From Chitinophagaceae bacterium UBA4411 (lineage in GTDB: Bacteria; Bacteroidota; Bacteroidia; Chitinophagales; Chitinophagaceae): a DNA stretch of 64,000 nt. A program made the position numbers and the translations under genes. The stretch covers positions 211,883 through 275,882 of the forward strand of contig DGQP01000015.1 in the NCBI GenBank assembly GCA_002400415.1, given 5' to 3'. The notes under the pieces are model-generated. The model made no database searches, was not told the origin of the DNA, and worked only from the letters and a program-made list of their open reading frames with translations. Of the stretch, positions 35,008 through 44,921 are shown piece by piece. Position 1 is the first letter of the stretch. Each line of letters begins with the position of its first letter.

Positions 35008-38000
35008 ATGAATGTTCAACCTACCCGTAATGCGCTAAGGTTTTCTTTCTGGACACCAGCGCATATTTTTTCGTTTTTTATCTTCTTTCAACTCATTTCT
35101 GTTTCCGTTTTTGCCCAACCTAAAAAGGTGGAAGGGGTCGTCAGTGACGCAAAAGGGGTCCCGGTTGTCGGGGCAAATGTTTCTGTAAAAGGGACACTTA
35201 CTGCTGTTTCAACTGATAGCAAAGGAAAGTATGCGATTATGGCTTCGTCCGGTAGCATACTTAATTTTTCTTATGTTGGCTTCCTGTCCAAAGAAGAAAC
35301 TGTTGACGACCGTCCTATGATCAACGTAACGTTGATCGAAAACCCCCAGGCACTGGAGAATGTAGTGGTGGTGGGATATGGTAGTCAACGAAAGGTGAAC
35401 CTGAGTGGCGCCGTATCGCAGGTGTCCGGGAAAGACCTGGTGAACCGCCCGGTTCCGAATGTTACCGGTGCCCTGCAGGGTGTGTTGCCGGGTGTTACAG
35501 TGCTTCGCGGCAGCGGTAAGCCCGGTGATGAAGGATACGGGATACGTATCCGGGGATTTTCTTCTTCCAATGCTGCTTCTGCACTTGTGCTGGTTGATGG
35601 TATAGAGCAGGATATCAACCTGCTTGATCCCAACGATATTGAATCAATCTCAGTATTAAAAGATGCGTCCGCTTCAGCTATTTATGGAGCAAGGGCTGCC
35701 GCCGGGGTAATCCTGGTTACTACCAAACAAGGTTCGGTTGGTAAGACCAGGATCAATGTGAGTTCTTATTACGGAATCAATATCACTGCAAGACAACCAC
35801 AACGGCTTAATTCCTGGGATGAACAAACATTGATTGATGAAGCGAGGTTCAATGCTACAGGCGCCAGGGAATTTAATGCTGAGCAGTATGAATGGCTCCG
35901 TAACCCCAATTTCTCTTACCGCCCCAATCCAACGGCTGACCGCTGGGAATATTATGGTAATAACAACTGGATCAAGGAAGGAATGGATAAGATCAATCAC
36001 ATGCAAAATCAATCCATTTCAATCAGCGGTGGTGAAAAAAATACCACCTATTTGATATCAGGCAGTTACTATAAAAGAGACGGAGTACTTCGTTATGGTC
36101 CGGATGATAATAAACGGTACAACCTGAAACTTAATGTAAATACTGAACTGAATAAATATATAAGCTTAAAAATGACGGCCGGATATATCGGTTCCTATGT
36201 GAGAGAAAATTCTTTTGGAACGGACCAGATTATTAACCGTCTTTACAGGAGCCGCACCCGGCAGAGTTTATATACTCCTGCCGAGGATGTTACCGGCCAG
36301 ATGTATAATGGTGATCTGCAGATTAATGCGGTGGATATTGAAAAAAATGCCGGCCTTGAAACAAGGGATTATGAAACCTTTACCGGGCGGATCAATATGC
36401 AGGTGAAAAATGTTGTGAAAGGGCTTACACTTGATGTGATTGCCTGGAGAAACCAGAATAATTATAATATGGAAAACAACAGCCGTACTATTTTCTGGTA
36501 TGGCCGTAGCGTAAACACTGTCCGTTTCCAGATCAATGCACCCAACACAATGCGTTTGATCAAAAACAAAGGATTCCAGAATAACGGCCAGGCATTCTTA
36601 ACCTACAATTTTAAAGTGAAGGATCATTCATTTACGCTGATGCAGGGCGGACAATATGAAGAATACCGTAAGGATGAATTACAGGCGACTGCACAGAGCA
36701 TGATCAACAACACTTTCTTCAGTATGAACTTTGCCGACCCTCTCACCAAAACAACAAGGGATGTGGTGGAAACATGGGCATTGGCTTCTGCTTTTGGCCG
36801 TCTGAATTATAACTTCAAAGGACGTTATTTGTTCGAAGCTTCTTACCGGTATGACGGCAGTTCAAGGCTCGCGCCGGAAAACCGCTGGCAATTGTTCCCT
36901 TCTTTTTCAGCTGCCTGGAGATTCAGCGAGGAAAATTTCATGCAAAAAGTGAAATTTATCAATAGCGCAAAACTGCGTTTATCATGGGGGCAGCTTGGTA
37001 ATGGATCCGTGCTTGGTCTGTATGATTATATTCCCTTACTCACCAGTGGCATCAGCGGCACCAATAACCTCGTGTTTAACGGAGTCAGGACCCAATACAT
37101 ATACCAGTCAACACTGGCTTCTCCTCAAAAAACGTGGGAGACAGTGCAGCAATCTAATTTGGGAGTTGATCTCAGTATGCTCAATAACCGTTTGACACTT
37201 ACAACCGATTATTACCTGAAGCGGAATAAGAACATGCTGGCTACATTGAACCTGCCGAACATTATTGGCGTAAACGTTCCTCCTCTGAATGTTGGTGAGC
37301 TAAAAAGCTGGGGATGGGAATTTGATGTGAAATGGCGGGACCGGATCGGTAAATTGGACTATCGCGCCGGTTTCAATATCTCCGACAACCAGAACGAACT
37401 CGTGAAATATGACGGACGTAATTCAATTGGTAACGGCGGGGTGATAGGTTTACTGGAAGGATACCCGCTGAATAGTGTATGGGGATATAAAACCGATGGA
37501 TATTTCCCTTCAGCACAGGCGGCCAATGATTACAAAGCATCTGTTCAGTATCCTTTCTTTGCCAATTATACAGCAGGCGATATCAAATACCTGGATCAGA
37601 ATAAAGATGGTGTAATCAACGCCGGCGACGGCACACCTGATAATCCCGGGGATCTTGTGTACCTGGGTACCACCAATGCCCGTTATACGTATGGATTTGA
37701 TCTTGGTTTATCCTGGAAAGGGTTTGATTTCTCCGCTTTCTTCCAGGGAGCATTGCAAAGAAAATTCCTGATCAGTGAAGAAACACTGTCACCCATTCTC
37801 GGTACGGCCGATATGCCCTGGACTATTCATATGGATCGCTGGACACCGGATAACCTCAATTCATTTTTCCCGAGGATGTACCAGACCAGTGCACATAATT
37901 TCAGGCCATCTGACCGGTGGGCACAGAACGGTAATTATATCCGGTTAAAAAATATTCAGTTAGGCTATACAATTCCGATGAAGAAAAATGTGATCCGCGA

Positions 38001-38145
38001 AATGAAAGTGTATGTTTCCGGGCAGGATTTATGGGAATCTACCAAAGTGCTGAAAGTATTTGACCCGGAAGTGGGAAATAACGTAAGCGCCACAGCTTAT
38101 CCTTTCTTCCGCACTATTGCTTTTGGTCTTAATGTTTCACTATAA
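35008..38145 (+). CDS. SusC/RagA-type TonB-dependent outer-membrane transporter
   Basis: This outer-membrane receptor imports oligosaccharides with the SusD partner, using TonB energy. The 1045 residues start with a signal sequence ending SVFAQ, then a carboxypeptidase-like regulatory domain (VEGVVSDAKGVPVVGANV, ~33-110), a plug domain with VVVGYGSQRKVNLSGAV and IRIRGFSSSNAASALVLVDG, and a C-terminal beta-barrel. No N-terminal STN domain is present, so signalling through an anti-sigma factor is not expected. That agrees with control by the adjacent membrane regulator. It is the first gene of the sugar operon. Confidence 0.96.
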   Translation: MNVQPTRNALRFSFWTPAHIFSFFIFFQLISVSVFAQPKKVEGVVSDAKGVPVVGANVSVKGTLTAVSTDSKGKYAIMASSGSILNFSYVGFLSKEETVDDRPMINVTLIENPQALENVVVVGYGSQRKVNLSGAVSQVSGKDLVNRPVPNVTGALQGVLPGVTVLRGSGKPGDEGYGIRIRGFSSSNAASALVLVDGIEQDINLLDPNDIESISVLKDASASAIYGARAAAGVILVTTKQGSVGKTRINVSSYYGINITARQPQRLNSWDEQTLIDEARFNATGAREFNAEQYEWLRNPNFSYRPNPTADRWEYYGNNNWIKEGMDKINHMQNQSISISGGEKNTTYLISGSYYKRDGVLRYGPDDNKRYNLKLNVNTELNKYISLKMTAGYIGSYVRENSFGTDQIINRLYRSRTRQSLYTPAEDVTGQMYNGDLQINAVDIEKNAGLETRDYETFTGRINMQVKNVVKGLTLDVIAWRNQNNYNMENNSRTIFWYGRSVNTVRFQINAPNTMRLIKNKGFQNNGQAFLTYNFKVKDHSFTLMQGGQYEEYRKDELQATAQSMINNTFFSMNFADPLTKTTRDVVETWALASAFGRLNYNFKGRYLFEASYRYDGSSRLAPENRWQLFPSFSAAWRFSEENFMQKVKFINSAKLRLSWGQLGNGSVLGLYDYIPLLTSGISGTNNLVFNGVRTQYIYQSTLASPQKTWETVQQSNLGVDLSMLNNRLTLTTDYYLKRNKNMLATLNLPNIIGVNVPPLNVGELKSWGWEFDVKWRDRIGKLDYRAGFNISDNQNELVKYDGRNSIGNGGVIGLLEGYPLNSVWGYKTDGYFPSAQAANDYKASVQYPFFANYTAGDIKYLDQNKDGVINAGDGTPDNPGDLVYLGTTNARYTYGFDLGLSWKGFDFSAFFQGALQRKFLISEETLSPILGTADMPWTIHMDRWTPDNLNSFFPRMYQTSAHNFRPSDRWAQNGNYIRLKNIQLGYTIPMKKNVIREMKVYVSGQDLWESTKVLKVFDPEVGNNVSATAYPFFRTIAFGLNVSL

Positions 38146-38157
38146 TCAATCAAAACA

Positions 38158-39813
38158 ATGAAAAAATTTAATATACTTTTCTACATACTGCTGGCAGGCT
38201 TATTCACCACCGGCTGTAAAAAAATTGACCGTCTCCCGGAAACAGATTTTACAGATGCTGATTTCTGGAACACAGAAACGGATCTCATCAATGCAGCGAA
38301 CCGTCTTTACCAGGAACTGGATGCGGACTGGATCGATAATCGTGCAGACGATGCTTTGAATCAGAGTCCCAACCTGACCAGTAATGGCAACCGGTCGGTA
38401 CCCAATCAAAGTGGTGACTGGAATGACCGGTATGATGAAATTTTCACGGCGAATAATATTCTGCAGAAAGGCGGAAAGGCCAGCGTGAGCCAGGCCATTA
38501 AAAACCGGTATTTTGCCGAAGCCAGGTTCTTCCGGGCGTATGCTTATTCAAAACTGGTAAAAATATATGGTGATGTGCCCCTGGTGTTAAAAACACTTGA
38601 TATCAATTCTCCCGAATTGTATATGGCCCGCACACCGAGACAAACAGTGATCGATACCATTTATGCAGACCTTGATTTCGCTGCACAGTGGTTACCGACA
38701 AGGGCCGCTTTGCCCGCGGCACAATTCGGGCGGGTAACCAAAAGCACTGCACTTGCTTTGAAAGCCAGGGTGGCCCTGTATGAAGGTACCCGTGCAAAAT
38801 TTCATAATGATCCGTCTTCCAACTGGCAAAATCATTTGAACGTTGCAATAACTGCTGCCCAGGCAGTAATGGGTGAGGGCCATACCTTATTCAATAATTA
38901 TGGTAACCTGTTTCTTGCAGCTGGTGAAGGTCCAACCAACACTGAAAATATTTTTGTCAAAATATATGGTGTCAGTAATACAAATATTATTCTGGCGCAT
39001 AATAACTCCCGCGACCTGGAGAACGGCCGGATGGCTCCAACCCGTAACCTGATCCGCCAGTATCTCTATAGCGACGGACTTCCCGCCTGGAATACTGACA
39101 ACACAGCATCTGCAACTGTTTCACCGTTATTCGTGGCAGAAGGAAGTGAAACCAGTTATAATACCATTTTAGACAACCGTGATCCGCGGGTTGCATTCAC
39201 TTATTACCGTGCCGGTGAAACAGCTTACCAGGGTCCATGGGTTCCCAAAACATCATTAGGTTCCCGTTCTGCATTTGCCACAAAGAAAGGGTTTAGTATT
39301 CCTGACCAGGTGCTGAATGCAGCTACGGTTGACCGGATACTGATCCGCTATGCAGAAGTATTACTTATATATGCAGAAGCAAAATTTGAATTGAATGGCC
39401 TGATCTCTGATGCTGATCTGAATTTGTCCGTCAACCTGCTGAGAACCCGTGTGGGTTTTGCCCCGAGGCTTACCAACGCTTTCGTTACCACCAATAACCT
39501 CAGTATGCGGGAAGAGATAAGAAGAGAAAGGACAGTAGAACTGGCAATGGAAGGCTTCCGCTATGATGACCTGATCCGCTGGAAAATGGCAGAAGTACTA
39601 CTGCCGCAGGAAATACTGGGTGCAAAATTCATTGCTGCTGAATGGGTGGGAACTAACCAGAATACGCTTATTCTGAATGCAAACCAGGTATTGATCGTGG
39701 AGCAGGCTTCCAACCGCAGTTTCAGAACGGACCGTGATTACCTGTACCCCATTCCAATTAATGAAATAACCCTGAGCGGCGGAAATGTGGTACAAAATCC
39801 TAATTGGCAATAA
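38158..39813 (+). CDS. SusD/RagB-type surface glycan-binding lipoprotein
   Basis: This lipoprotein caps the SusC barrel and captures glycans at the cell surface. The 551 residues have a lipobox (FTTGC), the SusD-like N-terminal region with DRLPETDFTDADFWNTETDL, TPR-like helices with RYFAEARFFRAYAYSKLV, and the C-terminal SusD domain with RRERTVELAMEGFRYDDLIRW split here into RRERTVELAMEG and FRYDDLIRW. It lies 12 nt after susC. Confidence 0.95.
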   Translation: MKKFNILFYILLAGLFTTGCKKIDRLPETDFTDADFWNTETDLINAANRLYQELDADWIDNRADDALNQSPNLTSNGNRSVPNQSGDWNDRYDEIFTANNILQKGGKASVSQAIKNRYFAEARFFRAYAYSKLVKIYGDVPLVLKTLDINSPELYMARTPRQTVIDTIYADLDFAAQWLPTRAALPAAQFGRVTKSTALALKARVALYEGTRAKFHNDPSSNWQNHLNVAITAAQAVMGEGHTLFNNYGNLFLAAGEGPTNTENIFVKIYGVSNTNIILAHNNSRDLENGRMAPTRNLIRQYLYSDGLPAWNTDNTASATVSPLFVAEGSETSYNTILDNRDPRVAFTYYRAGETAYQGPWVPKTSLGSRSAFATKKGFSIPDQVLNAATVDRILIRYAEVLLIYAEAKFELNGLISDADLNLSVNLLRTRVGFAPRLTNAFVTTNNLSMREEIRRERTVELAMEGFRYDDLIRWKMAEVLLPQEILGAKFIAAEWVGTNQNTLILNANQVLIVEQASNRSFRTDRDYLYPIPINEITLSGGNVVQNPNWQ

Positions 39814-39830
39814 CAATAAAAATCAAACTC

Positions 39831-40340
39831 ATGAGATCGATAAAATATTTTATTACAGCTGTGGCAGGACTTATTGTATTGGCTTCCTGCGAAAAAAAGG
39901 ATTATCCAAAGGGAGTGGAAGAACTGGAGCATCATTATTACGCAGTGTTTGTACCCAATAACAATACTGCTGTCACCGTTTCCAGGTCCCAGACAGCATT
40001 GCTGAAATTCCCCGTTCAGTTTTATTCAACGTATACGAGGGATTATGATGCTGTAGCCACATACGCTGTATCAACATTTGGTATAACAGGTCCTGCTCAA
40101 CGGGGAGTTGATTTTGATATAGTGGATAAAAACGGAACGGTTATCCCTTCAGCGGATACCACCTATTCCATTGTATTTCCAAAGGCAGTGCAGGCTATGG
40201 ATACGGTCTATATTAAGTTACTAAACAACCCGGCACCCGGCACACGGAAAATGGAAATTCAGATACTGGATAATATTACCGACAAATTCAGGGTGGATAA
40301 TTTTTCCACTGCTTACAGGCGGCCGGTAACGATCAATTAG
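39831..40340 (+). CDS. SusE-position lipoprotein (DUF4843-like)
   Basis: The ATG at 39831 gives a lipoprotein signal ending VLASC; the start at 39804 would overlap susD. The 169-residue mature protein is beta-rich, with ALLKFPVQFYSTYTRDYDAV, RGVDFDIVDKNGTVIP and a late TRKMEIQILDNITDKF, resembling Calx-beta or DUF4843-type proteins often found third in susCD operons. Such proteins are thought to bind glycans on the surface. The 164 nt that follow hold no gene. Confidence 0.72.
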   Translation: MRSIKYFITAVAGLIVLASCEKKDYPKGVEELEHHYYAVFVPNNNTAVTVSRSQTALLKFPVQFYSTYTRDYDAVATYAVSTFGITGPAQRGVDFDIVDKNGTVIPSADTTYSIVFPKAVQAMDTVYIKLLNNPAPGTRKMEIQILDNITDKFRVDNFSTAYRRPVTIN

Positions 40341-40504
40341 GCAAAAGCAGAGCAGCTTTCATATGGCAAAACCTTCATTACTGAAAAGTGAAGTCAAAGG
40401 ATAAAACCGGAGACTTCCTTTTCACGATGGAGAAAGCACCTGCTCTTTTTTGTGGTGATGAATTTTCCTGGTAGTATTTTACAGTGGTATTCAATCCTGT
40501 CTTC

Positions 40505-42247
40505 ATGAGAAAAAAAATTATTCCACTCTTTTTTCTGCTGTTCTTTTTTACAGGCAGCTCGGCCCAGTTCTTACGGGCAAAAGAAAGTACTATCATCAAT
40601 GATAAAGGGCAGACGGTCCTTCTGAGGGGAATGGGACTGGGAGGATGGATGTTGCAGGAAGGATACATGTTCCGGGTATCTTTCCTTGGCCAGCAATACC
40701 GCATCCGGGAAAAAATAGCCGATGTGGTGGGGCCGGAAAAGACAAAACAGTTTTATGATGCATGGTTACAAAACCACACAACAAAAAGGGATATTGATTC
40801 GCTCGCAGCATGGGGCTTTAATTCCATCCGCCTGCCCATGCATTACAATTTATATACGCTCCCGGCTGATGAGGAGCCTGTAAAAGGGCAGCATACCTGG
40901 TTAGAGAAGGGATTTGCAATGACAGATAGTTTGCTGAGCTGGTGTAAAGCCAATAAAATCTATCTCATTCTTGATTTGCATGCAGCACCCGGTGGCCAGG
41001 GTAATGATCTTCCTATTTCGGACAGGGATCCGGCCAGGCCATCCTTGTGGGAAAGCGAAGCGAATAAAGAAAAAACAATTGCACTCTGGAAAAAATTGGC
41101 AGCGAGGTATGCTGACGAACCCTGGATTGGCGGCTATGATATTCTCAACGAGCCCAACTGGGGTTTTGAAGATCCGAAAAATGACTTCAGGGGTATTTCG
41201 GAAACAAAAAATATTCCCCTGAAAGACCTGATGGTTGCTATTACTAAAGCAATACGTGAAGTTGATAAAAAGCATATTATTATCATAGAGGGAAATGGTT
41301 TCGGTAATAACTACAGAGGGATATTACCACCCTGGGATGACAATATGGTGCTGAGTTTTCATAAATACGGCAACTTTAATACCATTAATTCAATTAAAGG
41401 ATTCTTGGAATTACGGGATAAATATAAAATACCATTATGGCTGGGTGAGTCGGGAGAAAATTCAAATACATGGTTCACGGAAGCAATAAAACTGGCTGAA
41501 GAAAATGGGATTGGCTGGGCCTGGTGGCAGTTAAAGAAAATGGGAATCAATAACCCGCTGGAAATAAAGCGGCCGGAGGGATATGATGAATTATTAGCTT
41601 ACTGGTCCGGGAAAGGCCCCAAACCATCAGAAACGAAAGCGTGGATTACGCTGCAACAATTGTTAACAAATCTGGAGATTACAAACAATATACTTCACAG
41701 GGATGTGGTGGATGCAATGATCAGGCAGGTGCAGCAGGAAGACACCCGCCCGTTTAAAGTGAATAGTATCGGTGATAAATCGTTTGTACGGGCAGTTGAT
41801 TTTGATATGGGGCGCCAAAGAGTTGCTTATTATGATAAAGACTCAGCCAGGTATCAATACACACCGGGTGTAAATACAGAAGGCAACAGGGGGCATTCCT
41901 ATCGCAATGATGCTGTGGATATTCAAAAGGATGAGGAAGATTATTATGTGTTCAATACAGAAGACGGAGAATGGATGCAATACACGGTGGAGGTAAAATC
42001 CAGAGGCACCTATCATATTTCATTCATGATAGCTGTTGAAAAGGAGGGTTCTGAAATAGCACTATATGAATCCGGAAAAAATATTACCGGCAATGTAGCT
42101 GTTCCCTCAACCGGTGGTATGCAGGTGTGGAAACAGGTGACTGTAAAGGGCATCCCTTTGCATGAAGGAATAAACAGGTTCAGGGTGATGGTCGTCAAGG
42201 GTGGCTTCAACCTGTCGGGTATACAATTTGAAAAACAAAATAACTGA
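40505..42247 (+). CDS. Exported GH5-family glycosidase with C-terminal carbohydrate-binding region
   Basis: The ATG at 40505 starts a signal peptide (IIPLFFLLFFFTGSSAQ). The catalytic (beta/alpha)8 domain (~25-390) opens with RGMGLGGWMLQEGYM, similar to the start of exo-beta-1,3-glucanase-like GH5 enzymes. The acid/base is E216 in DILNEPNWG and the nucleophile E315 in WLGESGENS. Residues ~450-580 form a CBM6-like beta-sandwich with DGEWMQYTVEVKSRGTYHI. The enzyme should cleave a beta-linked glucan or related glycan in the periplasm or at the surface; the subfamily and substrate cannot be set by eye. Confidence 0.87.
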   Translation: MRKKIIPLFFLLFFFTGSSAQFLRAKESTIINDKGQTVLLRGMGLGGWMLQEGYMFRVSFLGQQYRIREKIADVVGPEKTKQFYDAWLQNHTTKRDIDSLAAWGFNSIRLPMHYNLYTLPADEEPVKGQHTWLEKGFAMTDSLLSWCKANKIYLILDLHAAPGGQGNDLPISDRDPARPSLWESEANKEKTIALWKKLAARYADEPWIGGYDILNEPNWGFEDPKNDFRGISETKNIPLKDLMVAITKAIREVDKKHIIIIEGNGFGNNYRGILPPWDDNMVLSFHKYGNFNTINSIKGFLELRDKYKIPLWLGESGENSNTWFTEAIKLAEENGIGWAWWQLKKMGINNPLEIKRPEGYDELLAYWSGKGPKPSETKAWITLQQLLTNLEITNNILHRDVVDAMIRQVQQEDTRPFKVNSIGDKSFVRAVDFDMGRQRVAYYDKDSARYQYTPGVNTEGNRGHSYRNDAVDIQKDEEDYYVFNTEDGEWMQYTVEVKSRGTYHISFMIAVEKEGSEIALYESGKNITGNVAVPSTGGMQVWKQVTVKGIPLHEGINRFRVMVVKGGFNLSGIQFEKQNN

Positions 42248-42251
42248 TCCT

Positions 42252-44921
42252 TTGAAATTTATTCTTACCCTATATAGTACTCTGTTCGCAGGGGCTTTGC
42301 TTGCACAACGTACTATTATTCCTGTCAATAACAGCTGGCAGTTTAGTAAAGAAAATAAAACAGCTCCGTTAAAATGGGAAACAGTCAATCTTCCGCATAC
42401 CTGGAATGCAGAAGATGTAATGGATGATGTGCCGGGCTATTACCGGGGTGCCGGGTTTTATAAGCACAGTTTGTTTATAGACGAAAAATATAAAGACAGG
42501 CAACTATTCCTTTTGTTTGAAGGTGCCAGCCAGGTGGCAGAGGTATTTGTAAACGGGAAGAAAGCCGGTGGGCACACAGGGGGATATGCTGCTTTTTATA
42601 TCCCTCTCATGCATTTGGTTAATCCAGGGAAGGAGAATGAGATACTGGTAAAAGTGGATAATAGTTATGACCAGGACATTCCTCCGCTATCCGCTGATTT
42701 TACTTTCTATGGTGGCCTCTACCGTGATGTATGGTTGCTTATCACAGATCCTGTTCATTTCTCGGTACAGGATAATACGAAGGGAATTTATATCAGCACT
42801 CCCCGGGTTGATGCAGGAAAAGCTACCGTACAGGTAAAAGCTGTTATTACTAATAACAAAGCGGTCGCTGAACAAATAAGCATTGCCAGTATTATTAAAA
42901 ACAAATCCGGGAGAATTATTAGCCGTACTGTGCAAACGCTGAGCATTGAGGCAGGATCTGAACGAACAATTACCCAACTGCCACTCAATATCCGGAACCC
43001 GCAACTCTGGTCGCCGGAATCTCCTTACTTATATACTGTAACAAATGAGATACGGGATAAAACAACAGGTAAACTGCTTGATGGGGAGACCTGCCCCCTG
43101 GGTATCCGCTGGTTTCATTTTGATGCGGAAAAAGGTTTTTTTCTCAATGGTAAGGCGTGTAAATTGATAGGCACCAGCCGTCACCAGGATTATAAAGGTA
43201 TGGGTAACGCAGTGCCTGATAGTCTTGCAGTGAAAGATATTGTGCTGATAAAAAAAATGGGAGGCAATTTTTTACGGGTGGCACATTACCCGCAGGATCC
43301 CTCCGTGCTGGCAGCCTGTGATAGCCTGGGTATATTAACCTCAGTAGAAATACCCGTGGTGAATGAAATAACAGAGACAGAAAATTTCTACAACAATTGT
43401 ATGAATATGCAGGTTGAAATGATCCGCCAGCATTTCAACCATCCGAGTGTTATTATCTGGTGTTACATGAACGAGGTCTTATTGAAGCCCCATTACAATG
43501 CCGAAAAAGAGAAGCAAAAGCTTTATTTCAGGTCAGTTGCAAAACTGGCAAAATCACTGGATAGTATAACACGGAAAGAAGATCCGTCCAGGTATACGAT
43601 GATGGCGCATCACGGTGATTACAACCGGTATAATGAAGCCGGGCTGATCAATATCCCAATGATCACCGGCTGGAATTTATATTCAGGATGGTATGGTCCA
43701 AAACTTGAGGATTTTCCTGTATTCTTAGACAGTTTTCATACCCGGCATCCTTCCACACCAGTGCTTGTATCAGAATATGGCGCTGATGCCGATCCCCGTA
43801 TCCGGAGTACAAACCCGGTGCGGTTTGATAAGAGCGTTGAATATACGACCCTGTTTCATCAATACTATTTAACAGAAATGCTGAAGCGTCCTTTTGTCGC
43901 TGCCGCGATGATCTGGAACCTTGCAGACTTTAATTCGGAAACAAGGACGGAGTCGATGCCACATATCAATAATAAAGGGCTGATGGAATGGAACCGCAAA
44001 CCGAAGGACCCTTATTACTATTACGAAGCGATGTTATCCAAGAAACCTTTTATAAAAATACTGGGAACACAGCCTGCCGCAGGCATGGCAGACAGTAATA
44101 ACGTAACTTGTTCCAGGCTGGTGCAGGCAGCTACCAATATCAAAGAAGCTGAATTATTTGTCAATGGAAAAACTGCCGGGAAAAGGAAAACAGTAAATGG
44201 TTTGTGTGAATGGGTGGTGCCCTTTATCAATGGAAATAATGACCTGGAAATAAAGGGAGAGACGAATGGCGGGATATACAATGATAAAGCAGGTATCCAA
44301 TTTTTAGTTCAGCCCCGCTATTTTGACAAAACAGGTTCATTTCAGCCGCTGAATATTCTTTTAGGGGCCAACAGGTATTTTACTGATGATGAGCAGCAAC
44401 TCTGGATACCAGATAAACTCTATCAAAAGGGAAGCTGGGGGCACACCGGCGGCCGGGTATTCAGAATCCCGAATAACGGACGCCTGCCTTACGGAACAGA
44501 CAAGAGTATAGCCGGTACGGAAAATGATCCCGTTTACCAGACACAGCAGATAGGGATTGAAACATATAAACTTGATCTGCCCCGGGGAGAATATGAACTT
44601 AAACTGCATTTTGCAGAACTGCTGGGCGGAATCATAAAAGAAATACCTTATAACCTTTCTGATCCTGACCGGATTGAACCGAACGGGAAGAGGGTATTTA
44701 ATGTATATGTAAATGGAAAATTGCTGCTGGATAATTTTGATATTACCGCACAATACGGACCTGCAACAGCTGTCGCTAAAACAACAAAAATAGCGGTGAC
44801 CGATGATTCCGGTATTGAGGTCAGCTTTAAATCAATAGAAGGGGAGCCTGTGCTGAATGCAATACAGATCAGGAAAATTGAATCAGTTTCACAACAACCG
44901 CAACTTTCAACAGGAAAATGA
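42252..44921 (+). CDS. Exported GH2-family glycosidase with malectin-like C-terminus
   Basis: I place the start at the TTG at 42252, 4 nt after the GH5 stop, because it begins a clean signal peptide (KFILTLYSTLFAGALLAQ) and no ATG serves. The 889 residues show the GH2 jelly-roll start (WETVNLPHTWNAEDV, then YRGAGFYKH and FEGASQVAEVFVNGKKAGGH split at the middle), the catalytic barrel with acid/base E408 in CYMNEV and nucleophile E508 in VSEYGAD, and a malectin-like segment near 720-875 (YELKLHFAELLGG, RVFNVYVNGKLLLDNF). GH2 enzymes are beta-galactosidases, glucuronidases or mannosidases; the exact activity is open. Confidence 0.88.
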   Translation: MKFILTLYSTLFAGALLAQRTIIPVNNSWQFSKENKTAPLKWETVNLPHTWNAEDVMDDVPGYYRGAGFYKHSLFIDEKYKDRQLFLLFEGASQVAEVFVNGKKAGGHTGGYAAFYIPLMHLVNPGKENEILVKVDNSYDQDIPPLSADFTFYGGLYRDVWLLITDPVHFSVQDNTKGIYISTPRVDAGKATVQVKAVITNNKAVAEQISIASIIKNKSGRIISRTVQTLSIEAGSERTITQLPLNIRNPQLWSPESPYLYTVTNEIRDKTTGKLLDGETCPLGIRWFHFDAEKGFFLNGKACKLIGTSRHQDYKGMGNAVPDSLAVKDIVLIKKMGGNFLRVAHYPQDPSVLAACDSLGILTSVEIPVVNEITETENFYNNCMNMQVEMIRQHFNHPSVIIWCYMNEVLLKPHYNAEKEKQKLYFRSVAKLAKSLDSITRKEDPSRYTMMAHHGDYNRYNEAGLINIPMITGWNLYSGWYGPKLEDFPVFLDSFHTRHPSTPVLVSEYGADADPRIRSTNPVRFDKSVEYTTLFHQYYLTEMLKRPFVAAAMIWNLADFNSETRTESMPHINNKGLMEWNRKPKDPYYYYEAMLSKKPFIKILGTQPAAGMADSNNVTCSRLVQAATNIKEAELFVNGKTAGKRKTVNGLCEWVVPFINGNNDLEIKGETNGGIYNDKAGIQFLVQPRYFDKTGSFQPLNILLGANRYFTDDEQQLWIPDKLYQKGSWGHTGGRVFRIPNNGRLPYGTDKSIAGTENDPVYQTQQIGIETYKLDLPRGEYELKLHFAELLGGIIKEIPYNLSDPDRIEPNGKRVFNVYVNGKLLLDNFDITAQYGPATAVAKTTKIAVTDDSGIEVSFKSIEGEPVLNAIQIRKIESVSQQPQLSTGK

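Noticed and set aside
40378..40704. Minus-strand frame across the gap between the SusE-like gene and GH5
   Set aside because: It overlaps the start of GH5, has no signal peptide or motif, and the operon runs the other way.
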